In this document: positions 46,282-57,359 of the stretch, piece after piece | Layout of the letters: each line of letters begins with the position of its first letter | Numbering within the stretch: the first letter of the stretch is position 1 | Source: Atlantibacter sp. RC6 | GTDB taxonomy: Bacteria; Pseudomonadota; Gammaproteobacteria; Enterobacterales; Enterobacteriaceae | Assembly (NCBI RefSeq): GCF_014193285.1 | Contig: NZ_JACHZE010000002.1 | Coordinates: forward strand, 496,001-560,000 | Length of the DNA: 64,000 nt | Direction of reading: 5' to 3' | Position numbers and translations under genes: made by a program | The notes under the pieces: generated by a model | Told to the model about the DNA's origin: nothing | The model's input: only the letters and a program-made list of their open reading frames with translations | Databases searched by the model: none

Positions 46282-47993
46282 GTCAGAAATGCCAAACCGC
46301 CCGCGACCTGTGGTCGCAACTGGATGCCCTGCGTCTGGGGATGAATTACACCAAAGAAGACGTCAATAAATTGCAGGTACTGGTGGATGACTGCTATGGG
46401 GAAAGCCATCCCGGCAGCTTCCATCTGAACCAGCTCGGCGACGAAGCGGTCATGGGCGTCCACGAAGCGGGTGGCCGCGCGGTGCGCCACCACGTGACCG
46501 ATATTTGCGACGGCTGGGGCCAGGGCCATGACGGGATGAACTACATTCTCGCGTCTCGCGAAGCCATCGCCAATATGGTGGAAATCCACGCGTCGGTGGT
46601 GCCTTATGACGCTGGCGTGCTGATCTCCAGCTGCGATAAGTCGATTCCGGCGCATTTGATTGCCGCCGCGCGGCTTAATCTACCGCTGGTGCATATTCCC
46701 GGCGGCTCCATGCGCCCGGCCCCTAATATGAGCACATCGGATCTTGGCGGCATCACCGCGAAGCTGAAAAAAGGCGAGATCGGCGTCCAACAGGTTGAGG
46801 CCATGCAGCAGTGCGGTTGCCCAACGGCGGGAGCCTGCCAGTTTATGGGGACCGCCAGCACCATGCAGTGTATGTCGGAAGCGCTCGGCCTGGCGTTACC
46901 AGGCAGCGCGTTGCAGCCGTCGACCATGGCGGAAATCCGTCGCGGCGCGCGGGCGGCCGGTCATCAGGCGCTGCATCTGGCGTCTAAAAATATCACCACC
47001 CATAAAATCCTAACGCCAGCCGCGTTTGAGAACGCCATTAAGGTTCACGCGGCGATTGGCGGCAGCACCAATGCAATGATCCACCTGCCTGCGGTGGCGC
47101 ACGAGCTGGGCTGGGAATTAAAACCGGAGCTGTTCGATCGCATCAATAATGAAATCCCGTACCTAACCAACATCCAGCCGAGCGGTCAGTACGTCACCGA
47201 GATGTTGTGGTTTGCGGGCGGGATTCCGCTGGTGCAGTGGTATCTGCGCGATTATCTGGATCTGGACGTGCTGACGGTGACCGGGCGCACCCTGGGCGAT
47301 AACCTGGAAATGATGCACCAGTCCGGCTTCTTTACCCGCAACCACGGCTATCTGAACAACTACAAAGTCAGCCCGGACGACGTGCTGCGCAAGCCGGAGC
47401 AGGCCACTAAAAAAGGCTCGATTGCGGTACTGAAAGGCAATATCGCCCCGGAAGGCGCGGTGATCAAATACGCCGCCTGCTCCCCGGATATGCATCACCA
47501 CGTTGGCCCTGCTCGGGTGTTTAACTCTGAGGAAGATGCCCAGCAGGCGATTATTCATAACCGTATTGAGCCCGGCGATGTGATTTTCATCCGCTACGAA
47601 GGACCGAAAGGCTCCGGCGCGCCGGAAATGCTAATGACCACCGACGCCATTGTGTATGACCAGCGGCTGGACGGCAAAGTCGCGCTGATCACCGATGGCC
47701 GTTTTTCTGGTGCAACCAGCGGACCGTGCGTGGGTCACGTTTCACCGGAAGCGGCTGACGGCGGGCCGATTGCGCTGGTAGAGGATGGCGACCTTATCGA
47801 AATGGACGTCAAAGGCCGCAAGCTCAATATCGTCGGCATTCATGGCGTTCGTCAGTCCGAGCAAGAGATTCAGGATTGCCTGGAAGCGCGTCGCAGCCGC
47901 TGGAGCAAACCGGATTACTCCAGCCGCCGTGGCGTATTCAAGCAATTCACCTCCCACGCCACCTCCTTAATGGCGGGTGCCTGGATTAAATAA
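46278..47993 (+). CDS. IlvD/Edd-family sugar-acid dehydratase
   Basis: A 571-residue iron-sulfur dehydratase. The three cluster cysteines are C77 (DICDGWGQGHDGM), C119 (LISSCDKSIP) and C187 (GACQFMGTASTMQ). C-terminal DGRFSGATSGPCVGHVSPEA is the family signature. Members convert aldonic acids to 2-keto-3-deoxy acids (or act in isoleucine/valine synthesis). Here the transporter, aldolase and dehydrogenase around it point to sugar-acid catabolism; D-xylonate, L-arabonate and hexonates are all possible. Confidence 0.9.
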   Translation: MSQKCQTARDLWSQLDALRLGMNYTKEDVNKLQVLVDDCYGESHPGSFHLNQLGDEAVMGVHEAGGRAVRHHVTDICDGWGQGHDGMNYILASREAIANMVEIHASVVPYDAGVLISSCDKSIPAHLIAAARLNLPLVHIPGGSMRPAPNMSTSDLGGITAKLKKGEIGVQQVEAMQQCGCPTAGACQFMGTASTMQCMSEALGLALPGSALQPSTMAEIRRGARAAGHQALHLASKNITTHKILTPAAFENAIKVHAAIGGSTNAMIHLPAVAHELGWELKPELFDRINNEIPYLTNIQPSGQYVTEMLWFAGGIPLVQWYLRDYLDLDVLTVTGRTLGDNLEMMHQSGFFTRNHGYLNNYKVSPDDVLRKPEQATKKGSIAVLKGNIAPEGAVIKYAACSPDMHHHVGPARVFNSEEDAQQAIIHNRIEPGDVIFIRYEGPKGSGAPEMLMTTDAIVYDQRLDGKVALITDGRFSGATSGPCVGHVSPEAADGGPIALVEDGDLIEMDVKGRKLNIVGIHGVRQSEQEIQDCLEARRSRWSKPDYSSRRGVFKQFTSHATSLMAGAWIK

Positions 47994-48000
47994 TGTTTTC

Positions 48001-48032
48001 GGCGGGCTTGCGCGCAGGCCCGCCCTTTCCTG
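48001..48032 (+). terminator. Hairpin between dehydratase and aldolase genes
   Basis: GGCGGGC and GCCCGCC flank a GC-rich loop and are followed by CTTTCC. It may be a weak terminator or mRNA-stabilising element, since the aldolase has its own GAAGGA site directly after. Confidence 0.4.
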
Positions 48033-48044
48033 AAGGATATTTTC

Positions 48045-48950
48045 ATGTCAAACACGAGCAAATTTCGCGGGGTGTTCCCGCCGGTCCCGACAATTGTTGA
48101 TGCTCAGGGAGAACTGGATAAAGCGGGTATGGCGACTTTACTGGATCATCTGATCGCCAATAACGTTGATGGCGTATTGCTGCTGGGCAGCGGCGGCGAG
48201 TTCTGCCATATGACCCAAAAACAGCGGATGGAAACAGCAGAATTCTGCGTGCGCCATATTCAGGGCCGCATCCCGGTATTATTGGGTATCAGCAGCACGT
48301 GTACCCAGGACGTCATTGAACTGGGCCGCCACGCCGATAAGCTGGAAGTGGACGCCGTGCTGGTGCTGAATCCTTATTACGCCAAATTAACCGACGATTA
48401 TATTTATAACCATTTCAAAACCGTGGCGGAGAATATTCGCACTCCGGTATTAATTTATAATTTTCCGGCATTAACAGGCCAGGATATTAGCGTGGATTTA
48501 CTCACCAGGCTGGCGCGCGATATACCCAATATTATTGGGATTAAAGACACTGTCGATAATATTAGCCACATCCGGGAAATCATTAATCATGTCAGGCCGC
48601 TTCGTTCCGACTTTGTCATATTCTCTGGTTATGACGAATACATGATGGATACGCTGATCATGGGCGGTAACGGCGGCATTCCGGCTACGGCCAACTTTGC
48701 GCCGCACATCACCTGCGGGATTTACCGCGCCTGGTGCGCAAAAGAGTACGAAACGATGTTTGGCCTGCAGCGCCAGCTTTCTGCGCTGTCGACAATATAC
48801 AGCCTGGATACCCCCTTCTTCGGCATCATCAAGAAGGCGATTCAACTGAGCGGCGTGAATATCTCAACCCACGTGATGCCGCCGGTACTGCCTGCTAACG
48901 AAGGGCATATCGCGGAGCTTAAAAAGGTCCTGAAGCGCGCAGGGCTGTAA
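48045..48950 (+). CDS. 2-keto-3-deoxy-acid aldolase (YagE/YjhH-like, DHDPS family)
   Basis: A 301-residue class I aldolase of the dihydrodipicolinate synthase superfamily. The Schiff-base Lys is in NIIGIKDTVDN (K167), the assisting Tyr in VLIYNFPALTGQD (Y138) and the pyruvate loop in LLGSGGEF. It closely resembles YagE/YjhH, which split 2-keto-3-deoxy-pentonate or -gluconate into pyruvate plus glycolaldehyde or glyceraldehyde. It follows the dehydratase, completing the route from sugar acid to pyruvate and an aldehyde. Confidence 0.9.
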   Translation: MSNTSKFRGVFPPVPTIVDAQGELDKAGMATLLDHLIANNVDGVLLLGSGGEFCHMTQKQRMETAEFCVRHIQGRIPVLLGISSTCTQDVIELGRHADKLEVDAVLVLNPYYAKLTDDYIYNHFKTVAENIRTPVLIYNFPALTGQDISVDLLTRLARDIPNIIGIKDTVDNISHIREIINHVRPLRSDFVIFSGYDEYMMDTLIMGGNGGIPATANFAPHITCGIYRAWCAKEYETMFGLQRQLSALSTIYSLDTPFFGIIKKAIQLSGVNISTHVMPPVLPANEGHIAELKKVLKRAGL

Positions 48951-48965
48951 CGGGTATAAAGAACA

Positions 48966-48987
48966 AAGCGGGCTCTATGCCCGCTTT
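48966..48987. terminator. Bidirectional terminator between aldolase and IclR genes
   Basis: AAGCGGGC/GCCCGCTT stem with a TCTAT loop between two convergent genes; A- and T-rich tails on both sides. Confidence 0.8.
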
Positions 48988-48990
48988 CTG

Positions 48991-49746
48991 TTAATGCAGT
49001 AAATGGGTCAGACGGCGGCTGGCGTCCATCATTAACGTCGCAAGGCTTTCCCGCTTTTCATCCGGGATCTGGAACGCGACGCCCGATGCGCTCAGAGCGG
49101 CAACGACCTTCCCCTGATGGTTGAACACCGGCACGGCGATACAGCGCACGCCCTGGCAATCTTCTTCATTATCATATCCCCAACCACGACGGCGAATGCC
49201 CGCAAGTTCCTGCTTCAGGATGTTGATATCGGTAATGGTGGTCTCGGTAAAGCGAGGCAGAACCTGGTCTTCCGGCAGCAGTTCATCCAGCTCTTCGCTG
49301 TTCAACCAAGCGATAAGCACTTTCCCCAACCCGGAACTGTGCAGAGACAGGCGCTTGCCTTCCCAGCTGCGGATCACAATGGCCTGCGGGCTTTCCAGCT
49401 TAAGCAGATAAATTGGCGATGCGCCTTCCAGTACGCCGAGATGGCAGGTTAAGCCAGTAGAATCGCGGATTTCTTCGAGGATCGGCAGGGCAATCTTTTT
49501 GATGTCGTACTGTTCCGATGCCTTGTTGCCCAGCTCATACAGGCGCAGGCCCAGATAATACTTGTCTTTTTCCTGACGTAGCAAACCATGGGCCACCATG
49601 CCGTTGAGTAAGGTGGAGGTGCTGCTTTTGGCAATTCCGGAATGCTGATGGATTTGAGTGAACGTCGCGCCGTCGCATTCCAGCAGGTAGTCGAACACGC
49701 GCATAATCTTGTCGAGGGCCGGAATCGAGGTGGTTACTTTTTTCAT
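48991..49746 (-). CDS. IclR-family transcriptional regulator
   Basis: A 251-residue regulator. The N-terminal winged helix has FDYLLECDGATFTQIHQHSG and TSTLLNGMVAHGLLRQEK. The C-terminal effector domain has SLHSSGLGKVLIAWL, RRGWGYDNEEDCQGVRCIA and AALSASGVAF. It is convergent with the aldolase. IclR proteins near sugar-acid genes usually repress them until an intermediate binds; the repeated GAACAAT sites at 44641 and 44891 are the likely targets. The ribosome site is weak. Confidence 0.88.
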   Translation of the reverse strand: MKKVTTSIPALDKIMRVFDYLLECDGATFTQIHQHSGIAKSSTSTLLNGMVAHGLLRQEKDKYYLGLRLYELGNKASEQYDIKKIALPILEEIRDSTGLTCHLGVLEGASPIYLLKLESPQAIVIRSWEGKRLSLHSSGLGKVLIAWLNSEELDELLPEDQVLPRFTETTITDINILKQELAGIRRRGWGYDNEEDCQGVRCIAVPVFNHQGKVVAALSASGVAFQIPDEKRESLATLMMDASRRLTHLLH

Positions 49747-49835
49747 AATATTATCAATTAATTATAAATAACTCTTTGAATACTATACACCACTCGCCCG
49801 GTTTATTTCCATACGAATGCCAGGCCTGTAAATGC

Positions 49836-49870
49836 AAAAAGGGCCGGCGTAACCTCCGCCAGCCCTTTTT
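49836..49870. terminator. gltP terminator
   Basis: AAAAAGGGCCGGCG pairs with CGCCAGCCCTTTTT, with one mismatch, next to the gltP stop. A T run is present on either strand. Confidence 0.85.
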
Positions 49871-49885
49871 ATTCAGCCTAATCCG

Positions 49886-51199
49886 TTAAGATTTAGCCGC
49901 TTCGTCAAACTTACCGAGCATTTCCCGCTCATAGGCCTGAGCCTTTTTGCGGTCAAAGCGGTGTTCCCACTTGGCGATAACCAGTACCGCCAGCGCGTTG
50001 CCCACCACATTCAGCGCGGTGCGCGCCATATCAAGGATACGGTCGACACCGGCAATAAACGCCAGCCCTTCCAGCGGAATGCCCACGCTGCCCAGCGTCG
50101 CCAGCAGCACCACGAATGACACGCCCGGTACGCCCGCGATGCCTTTTGAGGTCACCATCAGGGTGAGCACCAGAATAATTTCCTGGCCGAGGGAGAGTTC
50201 AATGCCGTACAGCTGGGCGATAAAGATCGCGGCGATACTCTGGTACAGCGTTGAGCCATCAAGGTTAAAGGAGTAGCCGGTGGGTACCACGAAGCTGGTG
50301 ATGGACGCTGGCGCGCCATAGGCTTCCATCTTCTCAATAATACGCGGCAGAACGCTTTCGGAACTGGCGGTGGAGTACGCCAGAATCAGCTCATCTTTCA
50401 GGATGCGGATCAGGATCCAGATGCGCAATCCGCACATCCGCGCCACCGTGCCCAGTACCACCAACGCGAAAAACAGAATGGCCATGTAAACCAGGATCAC
50501 CAGTTTGGCGAGCGGCCACAGCGACGCAAAACCAAAGTTGGCCACCGTTACGGAAATCAGCGCAAACACGCCCACCGGCGCATAGCGCATCACCATGTGG
50601 GTCACTTTAAACATGGTTTCGGAGATGGAGCGGAACACGGTCACCAACGGCTCACGATGGGTTGACGGCAGCGATGAAAGCCCCAGACCGAACAGCACCG
50701 AGAAGAAAATAATCGGCAGCATATCGCCCTTGGCCATCGACGCCACGATGTTGGTCGGGACCAGTGACAGGATAGTGCCCATCAGGCCATGAGAATGGCT
50801 CTGCACCTGTTCGGTGGTTTGTTGGTATTTGGAGATATCCACGGCGGCGAGCTGCGACATATCGATCCCGTGGCCCGGCTGAAACACATTCGCCAGCGTG
50901 ATGCCCAGGATAATCGCCACGGTGGTGATCACTTCAAAATAGATAATGGTTTTCGCGCCGATACGTCCGAGCTGTTTCGCATCGCCAACGCCGGCAATGC
51001 CCACCACCAGGGTGGAGATCACAATCGGTACCACAATCATTTTGATCAGGTGAATGAAGATATCACCTGCAGGGGAAAGCAGATTACTGACCAACCATTC
51101 GCGGCTATCGGCGTGGTAGTGCAGATAGCTGCCCAGAAGAATGCCTAGCACCAGCGCAAGCAAAATTTGCCAGGCCAGGCTTATCTTTTTGTTTTTCAT
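49886..51199 (-). CDS. gltP: Glutamate/aspartate:proton symporter GltP
   Basis: GltP imports glutamate and aspartate with protons across the inner membrane (DAACS/SLC1 fold). The 437-residue length equals the E. coli protein and most of the sequence is recognisable. Helical-hairpin motifs include STASSESVLPRIIEKME, GYSFNLDGSTLYQSIAAIFI and TSKGIAGVPGVSFVVL. AGGAAG lies before the ATG. In E. coli, the nrf operon separates gltP from acs; here they are divergent neighbours. Confidence 0.97.
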   Translation of the reverse strand: MKNKKISLAWQILLALVLGILLGSYLHYHADSREWLVSNLLSPAGDIFIHLIKMIVVPIVISTLVVGIAGVGDAKQLGRIGAKTIIYFEVITTVAIILGITLANVFQPGHGIDMSQLAAVDISKYQQTTEQVQSHSHGLMGTILSLVPTNIVASMAKGDMLPIIFFSVLFGLGLSSLPSTHREPLVTVFRSISETMFKVTHMVMRYAPVGVFALISVTVANFGFASLWPLAKLVILVYMAILFFALVVLGTVARMCGLRIWILIRILKDELILAYSTASSESVLPRIIEKMEAYGAPASITSFVVPTGYSFNLDGSTLYQSIAAIFIAQLYGIELSLGQEIILVLTLMVTSKGIAGVPGVSFVVLLATLGSVGIPLEGLAFIAGVDRILDMARTALNVVGNALAVLVIAKWEHRFDRKKAQAYEREMLGKFDEAAKS

Positions 51200-51623
51200 A
51201 ACACTTAACTTCCTGATTCAAGGGGGCCATTCCCATGTGTGTCAGTATGAGAAGGTCACAAACTGAAAGGGGTATGACAAACGTTGGGTCTGTTATGGGG
51301 TTTTTTAACGCGCATAATGAGTACCATTTGTACGCCATGCTGCGCAACCCTTGAGGAACAGGCACATTCACTGATTTTTTGATTCAAACCGCATTTTTAT
51401 ATCAGTATCCATACATAAGATTTTGTTATAAATGAATATTCTGAATCTTAATTTCCAAAAATATATTTCCCTAATTTTTTTCTCCCGCGGAATCGTTTGA
51501 GCAATTTTCCGCCATTTTTTTTATTCGTGATCTGCCGCGCAAATAATAAACAAAGCTGCTAAAGCCCCTACAATTAACGTTTGCGTGACATATTATTAAC
51601 ATCCTTCAAGGAGAAAAAAAGCC
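51200..51623. other. Divergent gltP/acs control region
   Basis: These 424 bp hold no gene and are AT-rich toward acs. In E. coli, acs is controlled by CRP, IHF and Fis from this region. Only weak CRP-like half-sites (GGTCACA near 51255) were found, so no operator is asserted. Confidence 0.4.
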
Positions 51624-53582
51624 ATGAGCCAAATACACAAACACGCTATTCCCGCAAACATTGCGGAACATTGCCTGATTAATCCGGAGCAGTACGAGGC
51701 TAAATATCAGCAATCTATTCACGATCCTGACGCGTTCTGGGGTGAACAAGGTAAAATCCTTGACTGGATCAAGCCTTATCAGAAAGTTAAAAACACCTCC
51801 TTCGCACCCGGCAACGTGTCGATTAAATGGTATGAAGACGGCACCCTGAATTTAGCGGCCAACTGTCTTGACCGTCATCTGGCGGAAAACGGCGAGCGCA
51901 CCGCCATTATCTGGGAAGGCGATGACGCCACCCAGAGCAAAAATATTAGCTATCGCGAACTGCACCGCGATGTCTGCCGCTTTGCAAATACGCTGGTCGA
52001 CCTGGGCATTAAGAAGGGCGACGTGGTGGCTATTTATATGCCGATGGTGCCGGAAGCGGCGGTGGCGATGCTGGCCTGCGCGCGCATCGGCGCAGTGCAC
52101 TCGGTAATTTTCGGCGGATTTTCTCCGGAAGCGGTCGCCGGACGCATTATCGATTCCAACGCACGCCTGGTGATCACCGCCGATGAAGGCATCCGCGCGG
52201 GCCGCTCAATTCCTCTGAAGAAAAACGTCGATGACGCGCTGAAAAACCCTGGCGTGAAAACTATCGAGCATGTGATTGTGCTCAAGCGTACTGGCGCAAA
52301 TATCGACTGGACTGAAGGCCGCGATCTGTGGTGGAACGAGCTGGTTGAGAAAGCCAGCGCCCACCACCAGCCGGTAGAAGTGAACGCGGAAGATCCGCTG
52401 TTTATCCTCTATACCTCCGGCTCAACCGGCAAACCTAAAGGCGTATTGCACACCACTGGCGGTTACCTGGTGTACGCCGCCACCACCTTTAAATATGTGT
52501 TTGATTATAAGCCGGGCGACATTTACTGGTGTACGGCGGATGTGGGCTGGGTTACTGGCCATAGCTACCTGCTGTACGGCCCGCTGGCCTGCGGCGCCAC
52601 CACGCTGATGTTTGAAGGCGTGCCAAACTGGCCGGCGCCGAACCGCATGGCGCAGGTGGTCGATAAGCATAAAGTGAACATTCTCTACACCGCCCCGACG
52701 GCGATCCGCGCCCTGATGGCGGAAGGTGATAAAGCGATTGAAGGCACCGACCGCTCCTCATTGCGTATTCTGGGTTCCGTTGGCGAGCCGATTAACCCGG
52801 AAGCCTGGGAGTGGTACTGGAAGAAAATCGGCAACGAGAAATGCCCAGTGGTAGATACCTGGTGGCAGACCGAAACCGGTGGTTTCATGATTACTCCGCT
52901 GCCCGGCGCAACGGAGCTCAAAGCCGGCTCGGCCACCCGCCCGTTCTTCGGCGTTCAACCGGCGCTGGTGGATAACGAAGGCCAGCCGCTGACGGGCGCG
53001 ACCGAAGGCAACCTGGTGATCACCGATTCCTGGCCGGGCCAGGCGCGTACCCTGTTTGGCGATCACGAACGCTTCGAGCAGACCTATTTCTCGACGTTCA
53101 AAAATATGTACTTCAGCGGCGACGGCGCGCGTCGTGATGAGGACGGGTACTACTGGATCACCGGTCGCGTGGATGATGTGCTGAACGTATCCGGCCATCG
53201 CCTGGGAACGGCAGAGATCGAGTCGGCGCTGGTGTCGCATCCGAAAATCGCCGAGGCCGCCGTCGTTGGCATTCCACACAACATCAAAGGCCAGGCGATT
53301 TACGCTTATGTGACGCTGAATCACGGCGAAGAACCCACCGCACAGCTGTATACCGACGTGCGTAACTGGGTGCGTAAAGAGATTGGTCCGCTGGCGACGC
53401 CGGATATCCTGCACTGGACCGACTCGCTGCCGAAAACCCGCTCCGGCAAAATCATGCGCCGCATTCTGCGTAAGATTGCCGCGGGCGATACCAGTAACTT
53501 CGGCGATACGTCTACGCTCGCCGATCCAGGTGTGGTGGAAAAACTGCTCGAAGAAAAGCAGGCCATCACCATGCCGTCTTAA
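51624..53582 (+). CDS. acs: Acetyl-CoA synthetase Acs
   Basis: Acs activates acetate to acetyl-CoA through acetyl-AMP, scavenging low acetate. The 652 residues equal E. coli Acs. The AMP-binding loop is [17 protein letters not shown], a substrate motif is [19 protein letters not shown], and the C-terminal [11 protein letters not shown] holds the acetylation-controlled Lys (609). AAGGAG precedes the ATG by 10 bp. It is the first gene of the acs-yjcH-actP operon. Confidence 0.98.
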   Translation: MSQIHKHAIPANIAEHCLINPEQYEAKYQQSIHDPDAFWGEQGKILDWIKPYQKVKNTSFAPGNVSIKWYEDGTLNLAANCLDRHLAENGERTAIIWEGDDATQSKNISYRELHRDVCRFANTLVDLGIKKGDVVAIYMPMVPEAAVAMLACARIGAVHSVIFGGFSPEAVAGRIIDSNARLVITADEGIRAGRSIPLKKNVDDALKNPGVKTIEHVIVLKRTGANIDWTEGRDLWWNELVEKASAHHQPVEVNAEDPLFILYTSGSTGKPKGVLHTTGGYLVYAATTFKYVFDYKPGDIYWCTADVGWVTGHSYLLYGPLACGATTLMFEGVPNWPAPNRMAQVVDKHKVNILYTAPTAIRALMAEGDKAIEGTDRSSLRILGSVGEPINPEAWEWYWKKIGNEKCPVVDTWWQTETGGFMITPLPGATELKAGSATRPFFGVQPALVDNEGQPLTGATEGNLVITDSWPGQARTLFGDHERFEQTYFSTFKNMYFSGDGARRDEDGYYWITGRVDDVLNVSGHRLGTAEIESALVSHPKIAEAAVVGIPHNIKGQAIYAYVTLNHGEEPTAQLYTDVRNWVRKEIGPLATPDILHWTDSLPKTRSGKIMRRILRKIAAGDTSNFGDTSTLADPGVVEKLLEEKQAITMPS

Positions 53583-53595
53583 CGTCTCACCTTAA

Positions 53596-53619
53596 CCCTC
53601 TCCCCGGCCGGGGAGAGGG
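53596..53619. repeat. Palindrome between acs and yjcH
   Basis: CCCTCTCCCCGG and CCGGGGAGAGGG form a perfect 12+12 palindrome of the kind scattered between enterobacterial genes, related to the element at 38899. It could attenuate or stabilise the acs transcript. Confidence 0.65.
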
Positions 53620-53720
53620 AAACCATAACAACCTGTACCCTACCCCTCCCAAGGATTTCACGTGGCGGCCAGCACGCTGTGGCGCGAAAAACGCGGGGGA
53701 ACACCTCTGGAGACTCTGTG

Positions 53721-55690
<1,970 letters not shown>

Positions 55691-55720
55691 TATTGCCCGC
55701 CTCGCATAAGTACCAGAAAA

Positions 55721-55752
55721 AAGGGAGCCGAAAAGGCTCCCTTGCTTCGTTA
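55721..55752 (+). terminator. acs-yjcH-actP operon terminator
   Basis: AAGGGAGCC and GGCTCCCTT pair around a GAAAA loop, preceded by an A run. Confidence 0.85.
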
Positions 55753-56004
55753 TGGGATCAGAAAACAAACATAATTTATTTGTGATTTGCATCAAATTAA
55801 GAAAACCTTTCTCAAACCCTCCATTAACGGAGAAAGATATTATTCAGCACAGGGAATTATCCGAATCAGTTTGCAACGTTTTTCTCTGACACCGCGCGTA
55901 TTATTTGTTCATTCTAACGACTCGCCTGCAAATTACGTATCGCATATCGCCTCGATGCGGCACGAACAATAACAAACCCTACTTATCTGGTAAGCGAGTT
56001 CTCT
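55753..56004 (+). promoter_or_regulatory. Upstream region of cyuP with CRP-like site
   Basis: TGTGA-TTTGCA-TCAAA at 55781-55796 matches the CRP core at 9 of 10 positions, about 210 bp before the cyuP ATG. A short TTG-start frame here is not credible as a gene. Confidence 0.45.
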
Positions 56005-57336
56005 ATGGAAACGGCAACGAATAATAGCGTAATACGCGGAGTCACGAGTCCAGCGGCTCGGGCTGGAATGACGGAAAGTGAATGGAAAGAAGCCATAAAA
56101 TTCGACAGCACGGACACCGGCTGGGTCATTATGAGTATTGGCATGGCTATTGGCGCCGGCATTGTTTTTCTTCCGGTCCAGGTGGGATTAATGGGCCTGT
56201 GGGTGTTTTTACTCTCCTCAGTTATTGGCTATCCGGCAATGTACTTATTTCAGCGGCTGTTTATTAACACCCTTGCCGAATCCCCGGAATGCAAAGATTA
56301 CCCCAGCGTGATCAGCGGATATCTGGGTAAAAACTGGGGGATATTATTAGGTGCGCTCTATTTTGTCATGCTGGTGATTTGGATGTTCGTTTATTCCACG
56401 GCGATCACCAATGACAGCGCCTCTTATCTCCATACCTTCGGCGTAACCGAAGGGCTGATGTCAGACAACCCGTTTTATGGGCTGGTTTTGATTTGTATTC
56501 TGGTCGCCATTTCATCACGCGGCGAGAAGCTGTTGTTTAAGATTTCTACCGGCATGGTATTAACTAAACTGCTGGTCGTTGCCGCACTGGGTATTTCGAT
56601 GGTCGGCATGTGGCATTTATATAATATTGGTGCCTTGCCGCCCGTCGCGCTGCTGATTAAAAATGCGATTATTACGCTCCCTTTTACCCTCACGTCCATC
56701 CTGTTTATTCAAACCTTAAGCCCGATGGTGATTTCCTATCGGTCACGCGAAAAATCCATTGAGGTTGCGCGCCATAAAGCGCTACGCGCAATGAACATCG
56801 CGTTTGGCATTCTGTTTGTCACCGTCTTTTTCTATGCCGTGTCATTTACTCTGGCGATGGGCCATGACGAAGCGGTGAAAGCCTATGAGCAAAATATTTC
56901 CGCCCTGGCGATTGCCGCCCAGTTTATTAGCGGCGCGGGCGCAGGCTGGGTCAAAGGGGTCAGCGTGATCCTGAATATCTTTGCAGTAATGACGGCTTTC
57001 TTTGGCGTCTATTTGGGTTTCCGCGAAGCGACCCAGGGGATTGTGATGAATATTCTGCGGCGCAAACTGCCCGCTGATCGCATCAACGAAGAGTTAGTAC
57101 AGCGCGGCATTATGCTGTTCGCCATTTTACTGGCCTGGAGCGCAATCGTACTTAATGCGCCGGTATTAAGCTTCACCTCTATCTGTAGCCCTATCTTCGG
57201 CATGGTGGGGTGCCTGATCCCTGCGTGGCTGGTCTACAAAGTCCCTGCGCTGCATAAATATAAAGGGGTGTCGTTATATCTCATTATTGTCACCGGCCTG
57301 CTGCTTTGCGTTTCTCCGTTCCTGGCTTTCTCCTGA
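56005..57336 (+). CDS. cyuP: L-cysteine/serine transporter CyuP (YhaO/DlsT)
   Basis: A 443-residue permease of the HAAAP (SdaC/TdcC) family, the same length as E. coli YhaO and nearly identical in many stretches (SPECKDYPSVISGYLGKNWG, TNDSASYLHTFGV). In E. coli it imports cysteine (also D-/L-serine) for anaerobic degradation by CyuA. It precedes cyuA by 23 bp. In K-12, cyuPA lies near 70 min, far from acs, so the pair sits at a different site here. Confidence 0.92.
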   Translation: METATNNSVIRGVTSPAARAGMTESEWKEAIKFDSTDTGWVIMSIGMAIGAGIVFLPVQVGLMGLWVFLLSSVIGYPAMYLFQRLFINTLAESPECKDYPSVISGYLGKNWGILLGALYFVMLVIWMFVYSTAITNDSASYLHTFGVTEGLMSDNPFYGLVLICILVAISSRGEKLLFKISTGMVLTKLLVVAALGISMVGMWHLYNIGALPPVALLIKNAIITLPFTLTSILFIQTLSPMVISYRSREKSIEVARHKALRAMNIAFGILFVTVFFYAVSFTLAMGHDEAVKAYEQNISALAIAAQFISGAGAGWVKGVSVILNIFAVMTAFFGVYLGFREATQGIVMNILRRKLPADRINEELVQRGIMLFAILLAWSAIVLNAPVLSFTSICSPIFGMVGCLIPAWLVYKVPALHKYKGVSLYLIIVTGLLLCVSPFLAFS

Positions 57337-57359
57337 TTGGGTAATTTAAGGTTGTTGTT

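Noticed and set aside
55787..55972. Short frame before cyuP
   Set aside because: TTG start, no ribosome site, overlaps a CRP-like site, no known protein.
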